In this document: positions 35,384 to 44,546 of the stretch, in pieces
Numbering within the stretch: the stretch's first letter is position 1
How the letters are laid out: every line of letters begins with the position of its first letter
Assembly: GCA_937981555.1 (NCBI GenBank)
Contig: CALJOK010000012.1
Coordinates: forward strand, 124,001-188,000
Reading direction: 5' to 3'
From: an uncultured Saprospiraceae bacterium
GTDB taxonomy: Bacteria; Bacteroidota; Bacteroidia; Chitinophagales; Saprospiraceae
DNA length: 64,000 bases
The notes under the pieces: model-generated
What the model was told of the DNA's origin: nothing
What the model saw: only the letters and a program-made list of their open reading frames with translations
Databases searched by the model: none
Program-made: the position numbers and the translations under genes

Positions 35384-35754
35384 TGAATTTCACAAAGAAT
35401 CAAACTATATATATGCAGATCGCCGACCACTTGATCGAACAGATTTTGAGGGAAGAATTGAAGGCTGGCGATAAAGTTCCGTCTGTACGAGAACTCGCTG
35501 CAACTACCGAGGTGAATCCAAATACAGTCATGCGAACCATCTCTTACTTGCAAGAACAAGACATTATTTTTAACAAACGAGGCATTGGAAATTTTGTATC
35601 TGACGATGCTTACGAAAAAACTCGAACCATGCGAAAAGAAGATTTTATCCAACTATACCTTCCGGAGTTTTTTAAAACAATGAAATTACTTAAGATGGAT
35701 TTAAAAGATTTGGAGGAGATTTATAAAAAACAAATGAATGGGAAAGCGGAATAA
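35383..35754 (+). CDS. GntR/YtrA-family transcriptional regulator
   Basis: 123 residues. The N-terminal winged helix (about 10-75) contains YMQIADHLIEQI and the recognition region AGDKVPSVRELAATTEVNPNTVMR, followed by a short alpha-helical tail with no ligand domain: the YtrA layout. The start codon overlaps the permease stop codon by one base. It probably represses its own operon through the GTGTACTAGTAC sites at 33451-33478 and 33715-33734. Confidence 0.93.
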   Translation: MNFTKNQTIYMQIADHLIEQILREELKAGDKVPSVRELAATTEVNPNTVMRTISYLQEQDIIFNKRGIGNFVSDDAYEKTRTMRKEDFIQLYLPEFFKTMKLLKMDLKDLEEIYKKQMNGKAE

Positions 35755-35821
35755 TTTAAAATTCTAATTCCCTGTAACAATACATTTACATTTTTTAACA
35801 ACACTTAAAAACCATTTCATC

Positions 35822-35887
35822 ATGAAACGATATTTACATTTTGCCGTCGCTTTTTGGTATATGATTTTTCAAATTATTTTTTCTTAA
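35822..35887 (+). CDS. Possible 21-residue hydrophobic peptide
   Basis: A 21-codon ORF (begins MKRYLHFAVAF, ends FQIIFS) between the gntR and DUF2807 genes. Basic start and hydrophobic body, so it could be a very small membrane peptide, but such short frames arise by chance in AT-rich DNA. Listed only because it fills the spacer in the operon direction. Confidence 0.25.
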   Translation: MKRYLHFAVAFWYMIFQIIFS

Positions 35888-35906
35888 AAATTAAAAACTA
35901 ACCATC

Positions 35907-36653
35907 ATGAAGACTAGTAATAAAATTTTGACTGGTGCTTATCTTGTGATTTTTCTGATTACAATTATTACCATGGCATTTGTCAGAAATGGAACTTCTG
36001 AAAAAGAACCGCTTAAATCTATTGGAGAAAAAACGACTAAGAATGTCAATTTCAAATATCTACGCGCACTTGATATTGCCGTTGGAAAAGTAACACTTAT
36101 TCAACAAGAAGGGCCAGCTCATCTTGAAATTAACTGTGCAGAAAATGTACGACAACATTTAGTTCAAAAATTTGAAGACAATGAATTTTATCTCGGAATG
36201 GAACCAGGTGAAAATGGAGATTTAGATATTGAAGTAATTGCTTATGTTCCAAATATTGAAGCTATTACGATTTCAGAAAATGCTCGTTTGGTGAGTAGTG
36301 TTAATTTTAAAACTAACGAAATTAATTTGACGACTAAACAAAGTGGTTCTATTCAAATGTCAATCGAAGCTGATTTGATCAATACATTTACTTTTGGCGG
36401 AAGTAATATTTATTTAAAAGGAACTGCCCAAAATTTAAATGCAGTAATCAATAATGCTGGGAGAGTCGACGCACTTGATTTAGAAACTGATGCGGTAGTT
36501 GCCAATGTAGGAGATGCTGGAAAAATGAACATAACGGTCATTTCTTCATTGACGGCCAACCTTTCGAATGCTGGAAAATTAAGCTATAAAGGAGAACCAA
36601 CCAATCTGCAAAAAAATGGTGTGATCGATTCTGCCGAATTAATAAAACTATAA
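35907..36653 (+). CDS. DUF2807-type GIN-domain protein
   Basis: 248 residues. An N-terminal membrane or signal segment (ILTGAYLVIFLITIITMAF), then a repetitive beta-helical domain of the DUF2807 (GIN, head domain) kind with paired-strand repeats such as LTTKQSGSIQMSIEA and LNAVINNAGRVDALDLE. Exported and anchored by the N-terminal helix. The gene often follows ABC/GntR clusters in Bacteroidota and is likely part of the same envelope-response unit. Confidence 0.8.
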   Translation: MKTSNKILTGAYLVIFLITIITMAFVRNGTSEKEPLKSIGEKTTKNVNFKYLRALDIAVGKVTLIQQEGPAHLEINCAENVRQHLVQKFEDNEFYLGMEPGENGDLDIEVIAYVPNIEAITISENARLVSSVNFKTNEINLTTKQSGSIQMSIEADLINTFTFGGSNIYLKGTAQNLNAVINNAGRVDALDLETDAVVANVGDAGKMNITVISSLTANLSNAGKLSYKGEPTNLQKNGVIDSAELIKL

Positions 36654-36702
36654 ACGTGTTTAACAACACCCTAAAAATATTTTTTGATTAGTTGATATTT
36701 GC

Positions 36703-36731
36703 AATGCGTCTCATTTTTGATGAGACGCATT
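36703..36731. terminator. Terminator after DUF2807 gene
   Basis: 11-bp stem AATGCGTCTCA/TGAGACGCATT with a 7-base loop and T-run, between convergent genes. Confidence 0.8.
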
Positions 36732-36741
36732 TTTTAACTTT

Positions 36742-37389
36742 TTATATTGCCCCTGGACTATCAAAACTCTTCAACGAAATATGCAAATGATCACCCGTCC
36801 CACCATGCCGCAAAATATTAAAACCCATCAATTTAAAATAACTTTTCATCAAAAAATTCCGCACTTCACTTCTTCCATTTGTTCGAATATCAAGCGCATG
36901 AACATAACCATCACTTTGCTTGTAATGCAATGATCGTCGCTTTGATTTCAAACCCATTTTTTTATAATCTTCAGGAACTCGATTGGCGTCAGTCATGATT
37001 AATTTTCCATCCAAAAATAAAATCGTACTCGTACTCAATCTCAAAATAGGATGAAGACTTGTAAATTCATTTTGCACATTTTTTGACTTCGCATTCGCAT
37101 CTGACAAATAAAATAAAGCAGGAATGCTGTACCCTAAAACTAAAATTATAGCAAAAATCATTTTCCATTTTGCAGCATTAGCTGTACCAATTTTTCCCGT
37201 AAAACTTCCTTGTAGAAAAATCATATAAATCATCAAAATCAAAGCCGTCACTCCTACTCCTCCGAGCACAGAAAGCCATGGCATCCATTCATAATTGGAA
37301 TGAAAATAAACGGAACCCCGAATCAATAAAATAAATGGAAAAACTAAAAAGAAGATCAAACGAAGAATTGCGTAAAAAATTGAAGCCAT
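36742..37389 (-). CDS. Unrecognised membrane protein
   Basis: 215 residues. Three hydrophobic segments in the N-terminal half (about 5-25, 37-60, 77-97), then a soluble C-terminal domain (about 110-215) with mixed strands, for example TILFLDGKLIMTDANRVPEDY. No family recognised. Convergent with the DUF2807 gene and apparently alone. Confidence 0.6.
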   Translation of the reverse strand: MASIFYAILRLIFFLVFPFILLIRGSVYFHSNYEWMPWLSVLGGVGVTALILMIYMIFLQGSFTGKIGTANAAKWKMIFAIILVLGYSIPALFYLSDANAKSKNVQNEFTSLHPILRLSTSTILFLDGKLIMTDANRVPEDYKKMGLKSKRRSLHYKQSDGYVHALDIRTNGRSEVRNFLMKSYFKLMGFNILRHGGTGDHLHISLKSFDSPGAI

Positions 37390-37699
37390 TTTGTGGTGTT
37401 TATTTTTAATATAAAAAAACGAAAAATGGGGGGTCGTGTTTTTCTACTAAGTAGTTGTTTTATTGGATACTTGACTTGTTATTTTAATTCATATCTCTAC
37501 CTTATTATTTTCCTATTTATAACAAATTCAATTTGAAAGGAAAACCATGAGTAGTAAGGAGCGGGCAGGGCATGGCGAAAAATGAGGGTGCGGGCGCCTG
37601 CCTTGTGTGAAGCATTTTTTTCGTCAAGAATTTTTGGTTACTTTTTTTTCGAATGAAAAAAGTAACATGCACTACAGTCATTCAAAATCAAAAATTATC
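37390..37699. other. Intergenic repeat-like element
   Basis: 310 bases with no gene. The middle (37558-37667) is more GC-rich than its surroundings and contains two dyads: GGCAGG/CCTGCC at about 37564-37602 and GTTACTTTTTT/AAAAAAGTAAC at 37637-37666. From general familiarity, similar intergenic pieces recur in many Bacteroidota genomes; unverified here. Confidence 0.4.
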
Positions 37700-38230
37700 T
37701 TATTCTTTACTTACCCTATCTCTAACAAAATCTAAAACCTGTTTATGATATTCTTTCTCAATTGATTTTAAAGGAATTAAAAACTCATTCTTACTTGAAA
37801 AAGTTAACCTTATTCTCATTTTATCCACAAATGAAGAACTTAAAGATCCCCATCTATGACTCTCTATCATTTCATCTTGCTTTAAAGAAACTATCTTTTC
37901 TTCAAGTATTAGTTGATGCTTCTTAAATTTATCAACCCCCTCTAAATAGTCCTCTACACTTTTAATATAATGATTAATCTCCTTCCTCTTTTCATAAACA
38001 ACATATAGATTGTAGATATTAATAAAAGTGAACATTATTATAAAACCCCAAAGAAATCCTGATCCAGAGTTAAAAAAAATTAAAGCAATCAAAATCAAAA
38101 TTTCTACAAATTGTTTTTTACATCCTTCTTTCAGCTCTCGTTCCAACTCTAAGTAGTGAACATTCTCATTAAAGTAAATCTCTCGAAATATCTCCTTCGA
38201 GAACATTAAATTTATCTCTAACTTTTCCAT
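37700..38230 (-). CDS. Hypothetical membrane protein
   Basis: 176 residues. Cytosolic N-terminus, two closely spaced hydrophobic helices (about 43-75: FVEILILIALIFFN, then GFLWGFIIMFTFIN), a charged coiled region, and a C-terminal domain with FSSKNEFLIPLKSIEKE, which faintly resembles the YcxB-like C-terminal domain. Function unknown. It starts 12 bases after the stop of the btpA-like gene on the same strand, so they probably form an operon. Confidence 0.6.
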   Translation of the reverse strand: MEKLEINLMFSKEIFREIYFNENVHYLELERELKEGCKKQFVEILILIALIFFNSGSGFLWGFIIMFTFINIYNLYVVYEKRKEINHYIKSVEDYLEGVDKFKKHQLILEEKIVSLKQDEMIESHRWGSLSSSFVDKMRIRLTFSSKNEFLIPLKSIEKEYHKQVLDFVRDRVSKE

Positions 38231-38242
38231 TTCTTATATTTT

Positions 38243-39043
38243 TTAATTTATCTTATCCATCAACTTCGCCACTCGATCATACTCCACCCCATTCCTCCAA
38301 TCCCCATCCTTCTTAAAGTACGACCCAACAATCAACGCATCAGCCACCTTCAAATATTTTTTCACATTCTTCAAAGTAACTCCAGAACCAACCATAACTG
38401 GAATTTCGCAAGCAGTCGACACCGCTTTTATCTCTTTCAAATCCGCAGCCACCCCTGTCGAACTTCCTGTAATAATCAATCCATCACTTCGAAAATATTC
38501 CGCCGCTTTCGCTGTCTCCACCAAATCCACATCAGCCGTCACCACATGCGAACTATGTTTTTTCTTAATGTCATTAAAAACCAAAACATCATCCGCCTCT
38601 ATCATTTTCCGATAACGCAACAAAGTCCCAGCATCAGAATTCATCCAACCTTCATCAGCAATATGACCAAACACAAATCCCTCCGCTCGCACATATTCCA
38701 ACCCCGCAGCCTTTGCTATTGCGAGAGCAGATTCATTATCACCAGCCAAAACTTGCACACCACAAGGCAACGAATTTTCTCGTTTTATCTCCTTCGCAAT
38801 CACACTCATCGCAGCGGTAATTTCTGGGCCAACCTCCCGATTGAGATACGGCACATCATGCATATTTTCAATCATCAGTCCATCTACTCCTGCCAGGTGA
38901 TAAACTGCCGCATCCGTCAAAGCCATTTCTATAATCTCTTCCATTTCAAACTGACTACCAGGTGTCCCTGGCAAAGCTTGCAAATGAATCATTCCAATAA
39001 TTGAATGTTTTTTAGGGAAAATATCTTTAAAGTGTCTTTTCAT
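38243..39043 (-). CDS. BtpA/SgcQ-family protein
   Basis: 266 residues forming a TIM-barrel-like protein. Markers: IIGMIHLQALPGTPG at the start, GVDGLMIENMHDVPY, GVQVLAGDN, and VGSGVTLKNVKKYL near the end. The family is named for BtpA (photosystem I stability in cyanobacteria), but members in non-phototrophs such as SgcQ sit in sugar gene sets, and the reaction is unknown. Divergent from psuG; a nucleoside or sugar-phosphate role is a guess from that neighbour. Confidence 0.9.
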   Translation of the reverse strand: MKRHFKDIFPKKHSIIGMIHLQALPGTPGSQFEMEEIIEMALTDAAVYHLAGVDGLMIENMHDVPYLNREVGPEITAAMSVIAKEIKRENSLPCGVQVLAGDNESALAIAKAAGLEYVRAEGFVFGHIADEGWMNSDAGTLLRYRKMIEADDVLVFNDIKKKHSSHVVTADVDLVETAKAAEYFRSDGLIITGSSTGVAADLKEIKAVSTACEIPVMVGSGVTLKNVKKYLKVADALIVGSYFKKDGDWRNGVEYDRVAKLMDKIN

Positions 39044-39183
39044 TTTTTAACTTTACGAACCGCCTCCAAAAATCATTTCCAAAAAGGAAATCATTTCTGA
39101 ATCAAGTAATTTTGAATACAACTTTCAATTGTAAAACTAAGTATTTTCAACTAAATCAAATTCTCAAATATCCAATTTTTTAA

Positions 39184-40119
39184 ATGCTAAATCACTACTT
39201 AAAAATATCCCCTGAAGTTAGCGAAGCTTTGACTCTAGGAAAACCTGTCGTTGCGCTAGAAAGTACTATCATCGCTCACGGAATGCCTTATCCTAAAAAT
39301 GTTGAAACGGCGCTTGCCGTAGAAAACATCGTTAGAAAAAATGGTGCAACTCCCGCCACTATCGCCATCATCGATGGAAAATTATGCGCAGGACTTTCTG
39401 AAAAAGAAATTCGCCATCTTGGAAAACTAGGACAAAAGGCAGTTAAAGTAAGTCGTCGAGACATGCCTTTTATTTTATCAAAAGGAATGACGGGAGCCAC
39501 AACTGTTGCCTCAACCATGATCATTGCTTCGATTGCGAAAATTCCAATTTTTGCCACAGGTGGCATTGGCGGAGTTCATCGAGGTGCAGAAAGTTCTATG
39601 GATGTCTCAGCAGATTTACAAGAATTGGCGAATACAAGTGTCGCCGTAGTGAGTGCTGGAGCAAAGGCCATTTTAGATCTAAAATTAACTTTAGAATACC
39701 TTGAAACTTTTGGCGTTCCTGTCGTCGGATTTAAAACAGATGAGTTCCCAGCTTTCTATTCTCGTACGAGTGGATTAGGAGTAGATTATAGAATGGATAA
39801 TGTGCAAGAATTGGCGCACACGCTTTTCACGAAATGGAATTTAGGAATGAAAGGTGGAGTTTTGATTGCGAATCCTATTTTGAAAAAAGATCAAATGAAG
39901 TTCGACTCCATCAATCAAGCAATTGAAGAAGCGATTTTGTTAGCAGAGAAAAAAGGAATCAAAGGAAAAAAAATTACTCCTTTTCTATTAGAAACAATTG
40001 GAAAATTAACCGAAGGAAAAAGCTTGGAGGCCAACATTCAATTAGTTTTTAATAATGCAAAATTGGCTGCGAAAATTGCCGTTGCTTTTGCCAAAGAGAA
40101 AAAAAAGTATAACTTTTGA
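39184..40119 (+). CDS. psuG: Pseudouridine-5'-phosphate glycosidase
   Basis: PsuG splits pseudouridine 5'-phosphate to uracil and ribose 5-phosphate. Full-length at 311 residues, with ALESTIIAHGMPYP near the N-terminus, the catalytic-lysine region VSRRDMPF, then GATTVASTM and FATGGIGGVHRGAE. The kinase PsuK, usually adjacent, is not seen here, so pseudouridine must be phosphorylated elsewhere. The stop codon is UGA. Confidence 0.95.
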   Translation: MLNHYLKISPEVSEALTLGKPVVALESTIIAHGMPYPKNVETALAVENIVRKNGATPATIAIIDGKLCAGLSEKEIRHLGKLGQKAVKVSRRDMPFILSKGMTGATTVASTMIIASIAKIPIFATGGIGGVHRGAESSMDVSADLQELANTSVAVVSAGAKAILDLKLTLEYLETFGVPVVGFKTDEFPAFYSRTSGLGVDYRMDNVQELAHTLFTKWNLGMKGGVLIANPILKKDQMKFDSINQAIEEAILLAEKKGIKGKKITPFLLETIGKLTEGKSLEANIQLVFNNAKLAAKIAVAFAKEKKKYNF

Positions 40120-40270
40120 TTTTGTCTTAACAAAGACTTTCACCTATAGTCTTAAAATCTATCTAGTCAAAATTTTGTTATTTTCGATACACCGAAAGAC
40201 GAATTTCCAAACCCGTCTGCATTAAACAACTTAAACGGATTTTCAAATCCGTCTTACAAAATCAACCTTC

Positions 40271-41494
40271 ATGAAAGTAGAAAAAATCCAATTTGAAAAT
40301 GCCAATGGTTATACACTTTCTGCGCGTTTAGAATTTCCACCAGATAGTCACCCTTATGCTTTTGCGATTTTTGCGCATGTTTTTACAGGCAATAAAAACT
40401 TATCTGCGACTCGACATATTAGCCGAGCGTTGACGCAACATGGTATTGGAGTTTTGCGATTTGATTTTACAGGATTGGGAGAAAGTGAAGGCGATTTTGC
40501 GGATACCAATTTCACTTCAAATGTTGACGACCTTTTAGCTGCTTCAACCTTTTTGGAAGAGAACTACCAAGCACCTAGTATTTTGATTGGACATTCCTTA
40601 GGTGGTGCCGCAGTAATTTTTGCAGCATCTCAATTGGATTCCATTCAAGCAGTTGCCACAATCGGAGCACCTTCTGAACCTGAACATGTGATGCATCTTC
40701 TGCATGGTAAAATTGAAGATATTGAAACAACAGGTGTGGCAAATGTCTCCATCGGAGGTCGAAGTTTCACCATCAAAAAACAATTTCTAGATGACCTTCG
40801 GAGCAAGGACATGTTTAAAATATTAAGAGATTTAAAAAAACCAATTTTGGTTTTACACTCGCCACAAGACAATGTAGTAGAAATCGAAAATGCGGCTAAA
40901 ATTTATCATGCAGCTTTTCATCCGAAGAGTTTCGTTTCACTCGATGGTGCAGATCATATGCTTTCCAAAAAAGGAGATGCTGCCTACGCAGGTGATCTAG
41001 TCGCTTCATGGATGACTCGATATGTCATCCCTCCAAAAATTGAAAAATTGAAAACGGATGCTCAAGTTGCGGTTCGATTAGGCGATGTTGGATTCACCGC
41101 TGAGATTCAAGCCGGACAACATGGAATGTTGGCGGACGAAAGTGAAGATTTGGGTGGTGATGATTTTGGCCCTTCGCCTTATCAATATCTTTCTGCAGCT
41201 TTGGGAGCTTGCACGGTGATGACTTTGCAGATGTACGCACGTCGAAAGAAGTGGGATTTGAAAGAAGTAAAAGTACATATCGATCATGGAAAAAGATATG
41301 CAGACGATTGCAAAGAGTGCATAGAATTTGATAAAGAAATTAAAATTGATCACTTTGAAAAAATAATTGAGTTAGAAGGAAACTTAAGTGAAGAACAAAT
41401 AAATCGCTTGCTAGAAATTGCAGACCGTTGCCCTGTGCATCGAACTTTGCACAAGGAAGTTAAAATTACCACTAGATTAAAAGTAACTGTTTAA
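40271..41494 (+). CDS. Alpha/beta hydrolase-OsmC fusion
   Basis: 407 residues. Residues 1-250 are an alpha/beta hydrolase with the nucleophile in GHSLGGAAV and a late His in GADHML. Residues about 265-405 are an OsmC/Ohr-like domain with both redox cysteines, one in LGACTVMTLQ and one in DRCPVHRTL. OsmC proteins reduce organic hydroperoxides; the hydrolase may release fatty-acid hydroperoxides from esters for the OsmC half. This fusion is known in other bacteria. The Rof-like gene follows 9 bases later. Confidence 0.93.
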   Translation: MKVEKIQFENANGYTLSARLEFPPDSHPYAFAIFAHVFTGNKNLSATRHISRALTQHGIGVLRFDFTGLGESEGDFADTNFTSNVDDLLAASTFLEENYQAPSILIGHSLGGAAVIFAASQLDSIQAVATIGAPSEPEHVMHLLHGKIEDIETTGVANVSIGGRSFTIKKQFLDDLRSKDMFKILRDLKKPILVLHSPQDNVVEIENAAKIYHAAFHPKSFVSLDGADHMLSKKGDAAYAGDLVASWMTRYVIPPKIEKLKTDAQVAVRLGDVGFTAEIQAGQHGMLADESEDLGGDDFGPSPYQYLSAALGACTVMTLQMYARRKKWDLKEVKVHIDHGKRYADDCKECIEFDKEIKIDHFEKIIELEGNLSEEQINRLLEIADRCPVHRTLHKEVKITTRLKVTV

Positions 41495-41503
41495 TTTTTT
41501 TTT

Positions 41504-41755
41504 ATGGAAAAAAAATACGTTCCCATCGACTGTAATTTCTATGATGAAATTGAAATACTTGCCATGCGCAAAAGTAAATCTACCGTCGTTTATCTTTCTG
41601 AAAAAGAAGAACAAACAACTATCGAAGGTCTGATAAAAAATGTTTATGCTAAAAACAAAGAAGAGTTTTTGGAAATGGAAAGTGGTTTGGTTTTTCGATT
41701 AGATCGGTTGATTTCTTTGGATGGGAAAGTAGTGCCTGGCTCATGTGAGATTTAA
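41504..41755 (+). CDS. Rof-like Rho-binding antiterminator
   Basis: 83 residues with the pattern of the Rof/YaeO family: Y-x-P-I-D/N-C-x-x-Y-D near the start (YVPIDCNFYDEIEIL), a strand-rich centre, and FRLDRLISLDGKV near the end. In E. coli, Rof binds Rho and blocks its RNA site. Co-directional with and 9 bases after the hydrolase-OsmC gene, which suggests joint expression under oxidative stress. Assigned on motif pattern only. Confidence 0.68.
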   Translation: MEKKYVPIDCNFYDEIEILAMRKSKSTVVYLSEKEEQTTIEGLIKNVYAKNKEEFLEMESGLVFRLDRLISLDGKVVPGSCEI

Positions 41756-41797
41756 AAAAAGAGGAAGAATTATTTAAATTTAATTCTTCCTCTTTTT
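41756..41797. terminator. Convergent terminator
   Basis: 17-bp perfect stem AAAAAGAGGAAGAATTA and its complement with an 8-base loop, overlapping the end region of the Rof-like gene and facing the T9SS gene. Confidence 0.85.
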
Positions 41798-41810
41798 CTT
41801 TTCAAAAAAA

Positions 41811-42911
41811 TTATTGCACTAATAATTTTTTCACTTCAATTAAATTATTGTTTTCAAAAACGGAAACAAAATAAATTCCAACTGGTAATTCTGGCAAATC
41901 AAAGACAGCAATATTCTCTCCACTCTGATTCTCCAAAACTGATTCAAAAACTATTGCTCCCATTGAATTAACAATATGTACACGTTTTTCCAAATCGTTT
42001 TGATTTGGATATGAAATATTTAAGGTCTGATTGTTTTTGATTGGATTTGGAAATACCCCAACAACTCCTTCTCCTTTTATTTTCACAGATTGAATATTTG
42101 AAAATGCAAACTTACCATCTAAGTCAACTTGCTTCAATCGGTAATAACTAAATTGATTTAAAATTGGAAGTCTATCCTCAAATTCATAGTCATTTACTAA
42201 TATTGAATTTCCTGCGGAAAAGATTCGCCCAATACTTTCGAACTCAGTTCCATCTTCATTTCGGCTTCTTTGTATTTCAAAATAATCGCTATTTTCTTCT
42301 GATTGAGTTTGCCAATTTAATTTTACTATTTCATCTTGCATTGTTTTTACTTCGAAGAAAGATAGTTCTACAGGAAGTGGAATCATTGCAGATATTCCAC
42401 TAAATCCAAAATCATCACCTGTCCCTCCTGTTCCATCGGCAGCATTACCTGCAAAATAAAATCGAACATTAGCAGGTGCTCCTGAGGAAGGTGCTGTCCA
42501 ATTACAAGACCATGAAACACTTCCTCCTGAAAATGATTTTGGAGTACTCTGCACTAATCGACCATCATCAGTTCCACCACCTGTTAGTAATTTAGTTTCG
42601 CCTGGCGTGGTGGTAAAAGTTCCTATTTGAAGGTTGCTTGAATTATCTGTTGCGACTATTTGAAATCCTCCAACATTAGCAGTTCCTGAATTAATCGTTA
42701 AGGTAAGAGGATAAGTTACCCCTGCTACATAACTAATTGGTGCTCCAATCAAAGAAATACTACCTGAAGAACTACCTCCAGAATGGCAACTACTACAAGT
42801 TCCAAAATCACTAGGATGCCCTGCATAGGGATCTGTTCTTCCGGTTGAAAGAGACATAAAAAAATACGCAAAAAATAGAATAAGAAAAGTGTAAATAAAT
42901 CTAAACTTCAT
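41811..42911 (-). CDS. Secreted CxxCH protein with T9SS sorting domain
   Basis: 366 residues. Signal peptide, then a haem-type CxxCH motif right after it (TCSSCHSGG), a beta-sandwich domain (about 45-195) of the choice-of-anchor/Reelin-like kind, a linker, and a fibronectin-like segment PVELSFFEVKTMQDEIVKLNWQ-type at about 180-270. The C-terminus is a type A T9SS sorting domain (VFPNPIKNNQTLNISYP to the last about 75 residues). It should be exported through the outer membrane by T9SS and held on the surface. A single CxxCH may bind haem or just be structural. Confidence 0.88.
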   Translation of the reverse strand: MKFRFIYTFLILFFAYFFMSLSTGRTDPYAGHPSDFGTCSSCHSGGSSSGSISLIGAPISYVAGVTYPLTLTINSGTANVGGFQIVATDNSSNLQIGTFTTTPGETKLLTGGGTDDGRLVQSTPKSFSGGSVSWSCNWTAPSSGAPANVRFYFAGNAADGTGGTGDDFGFSGISAMIPLPVELSFFEVKTMQDEIVKLNWQTQSEENSDYFEIQRSRNEDGTEFESIGRIFSAGNSILVNDYEFEDRLPILNQFSYYRLKQVDLDGKFAFSNIQSVKIKGEGVVGVFPNPIKNNQTLNISYPNQNDLEKRVHIVNSMGAIVFESVLENQSGENIAVFDLPELPVGIYFVSVFENNNLIEVKKLLVQ

Positions 42912-43097
42912 AATTAATCATTTTTGATAGGTGAAAAAATGGTTTGAGGGATATTTAAAATGAAGTTTTGTCAGAGTTGTTGGGTTTTCGAAATTGATGT
43001 AATTCATTTTTTTGAAAAATATCCTTTTACCCTTTACTTCTTAAATAGAAAAAAGGCTGCGTGGTAAACCATTTTTTTTTCAATTCTTCAAAAATAA

Positions 43098-43136
43098 AAG
43101 AACCCATGTTTGACATTTCAGCAAACATGGGTTCTT
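43098..43136 (-). terminator. Terminator after T9SS hydrolase
   Basis: 14-bp perfect stem AAGAACCCATGTTT with its complement, 11-base loop, A/T-rich flanks; 23 bases past the stop of the minus-strand hydrolase gene. Confidence 0.8.
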
Positions 43137-43158
43137 AAAAAAAACAGATTATTCATCC

Positions 43159-44412
43159 TTAATTAAAAATGATCTTTCGAGTCAGCGGCGCAATCTTCTC
43201 ATCTTCAAACAATACATTTACAAAAAACATCCCCGCTCCAGTTTTACTTTTTTCCAAAGAAAAAATGTTTTCATTATTGACTTCAAAATGAGTTACCATT
43301 CTTCCTAGTTGATCAAAAACTTGAACGGAATAATCACTTTCCATTTTTCCAAAATCAAACTGCATCAAGTTGTTCGATGGATTTGGATAAATGTCAAGTG
43401 CTTGTTGAATCGACGCCAATTCATTAGTGCTCGTAATTTGAAAATCAGGACACATTTGATTTTGCAAAAAGATATGACTATTGAATTCAAAATCCGCTAA
43501 ATCATCTTCATAAAATGGATCAAGATATGGACCATGAATAGTCGTGTGATTTCCGTCATCTACCGATTTTAGATAATTAGGTAAATCAACTAAACTAGCT
43601 TGAGGATTCAATAATCCACTTCCATCAATTTCTGCAATATTATTCGCTAATCCATTCAAGTATGGAACTGTTCCATCATCGATTCCATGGTAACTTACCA
43701 ATGGTTCTGTTTCATTTTCATCAATCCACTCTTTCTCTCTCAAGCCTCCTGAAAGATTATAAACTGCGAATACATCTGAAGAATAACTTAAGTTATCAGC
43801 ATCACCTGTATTGCCAGCAAACCCTCCATTATTATTAATAATGTCCATCGTAAAGGAAGGAATATTTTCATCATTTTCGTCGAGGTATGCCACATGAGTT
43901 GCCGTAATTGCACCCGCAGAATAACCTCCAACTAAAATAAAATCAGGATGAACTTTATACGTATTGTCAGTCGCTGCATCTTGTCGAAAGTATCGAACTG
44001 CTCCTTTCATATCTGAAACTGCACGCATAACCGCTCCCGTCACAGCTTCCTCTCCAAACCCTATAAACCCTAATCGATAATCAATCGTAGCAGCCACATA
44101 TCCTTTTTTGGCAAACTGCTCACAGTAATAAGACATCGTAGATTTATCTCCAAAAATAAAGCTTCCGCCAAAGGCAAAAATAATCACAGGACGCTGCTCG
44201 TGAACATCTCCAACTGGCTCATAAATATCCATTTCCAAATCTTGATTGAGTCCAAAAGCAGTTGTGTTCGAACCATAGGTTACCGTGCTAATTGTGAAAT
44301 CAGAAAATACATCGTCGATGTATCTTTCGCCATCGCAAGCCAAATTATTTTGAGAAAAAGACATTTGAACTGCAGAAAATAAAAGGAAGATAAAAAAGTA
44401 AATTTTTTTCAT
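43159..44412 (-). CDS. Secreted esterase-like hydrolase with T9SS domain
   Basis: 417 residues. Signal peptide 1-20 (ends SFSQNN). Carboxylesterase-type alpha/beta hydrolase (about 30-325): oxyanion segment FAFGGSFIFGDKS in place of the usual HGGG, and nucleophile Ser in VGGYSAGA. The acidic and His members are probably in SYHGIDDGTVPY and GNHTTIHGP. The last about 75 residues form a type A T9SS sorting domain (DIYPNPSNNLMQFDF). Likely a surface or secreted esterase or feruloyl-type enzyme; the substrate is unknown. Confidence 0.88.
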   Translation of the reverse strand: MKKIYFFIFLLFSAVQMSFSQNNLACDGERYIDDVFSDFTISTVTYGSNTTAFGLNQDLEMDIYEPVGDVHEQRPVIIFAFGGSFIFGDKSTMSYYCEQFAKKGYVAATIDYRLGFIGFGEEAVTGAVMRAVSDMKGAVRYFRQDAATDNTYKVHPDFILVGGYSAGAITATHVAYLDENDENIPSFTMDIINNNGGFAGNTGDADNLSYSSDVFAVYNLSGGLREKEWIDENETEPLVSYHGIDDGTVPYLNGLANNIAEIDGSGLLNPQASLVDLPNYLKSVDDGNHTTIHGPYLDPFYEDDLADFEFNSHIFLQNQMCPDFQITSTNELASIQQALDIYPNPSNNLMQFDFGKMESDYSVQVFDQLGRMVTHFEVNNENIFSLEKSKTGAGMFFVNVLFEDEKIAPLTRKIIFN

Positions 44413-44546
44413 GTAAGAATCAGTTTTATGATTTTTTAAATGGAAAAAATCTTAGCTTAATTTTTACATTTGAGCTAAGATTTCTTGATACAAATTTTCA
44501 TAAGGTGTGTGGGGAATCTTTTCTAAAGAAACAAAAATAAATTCAT

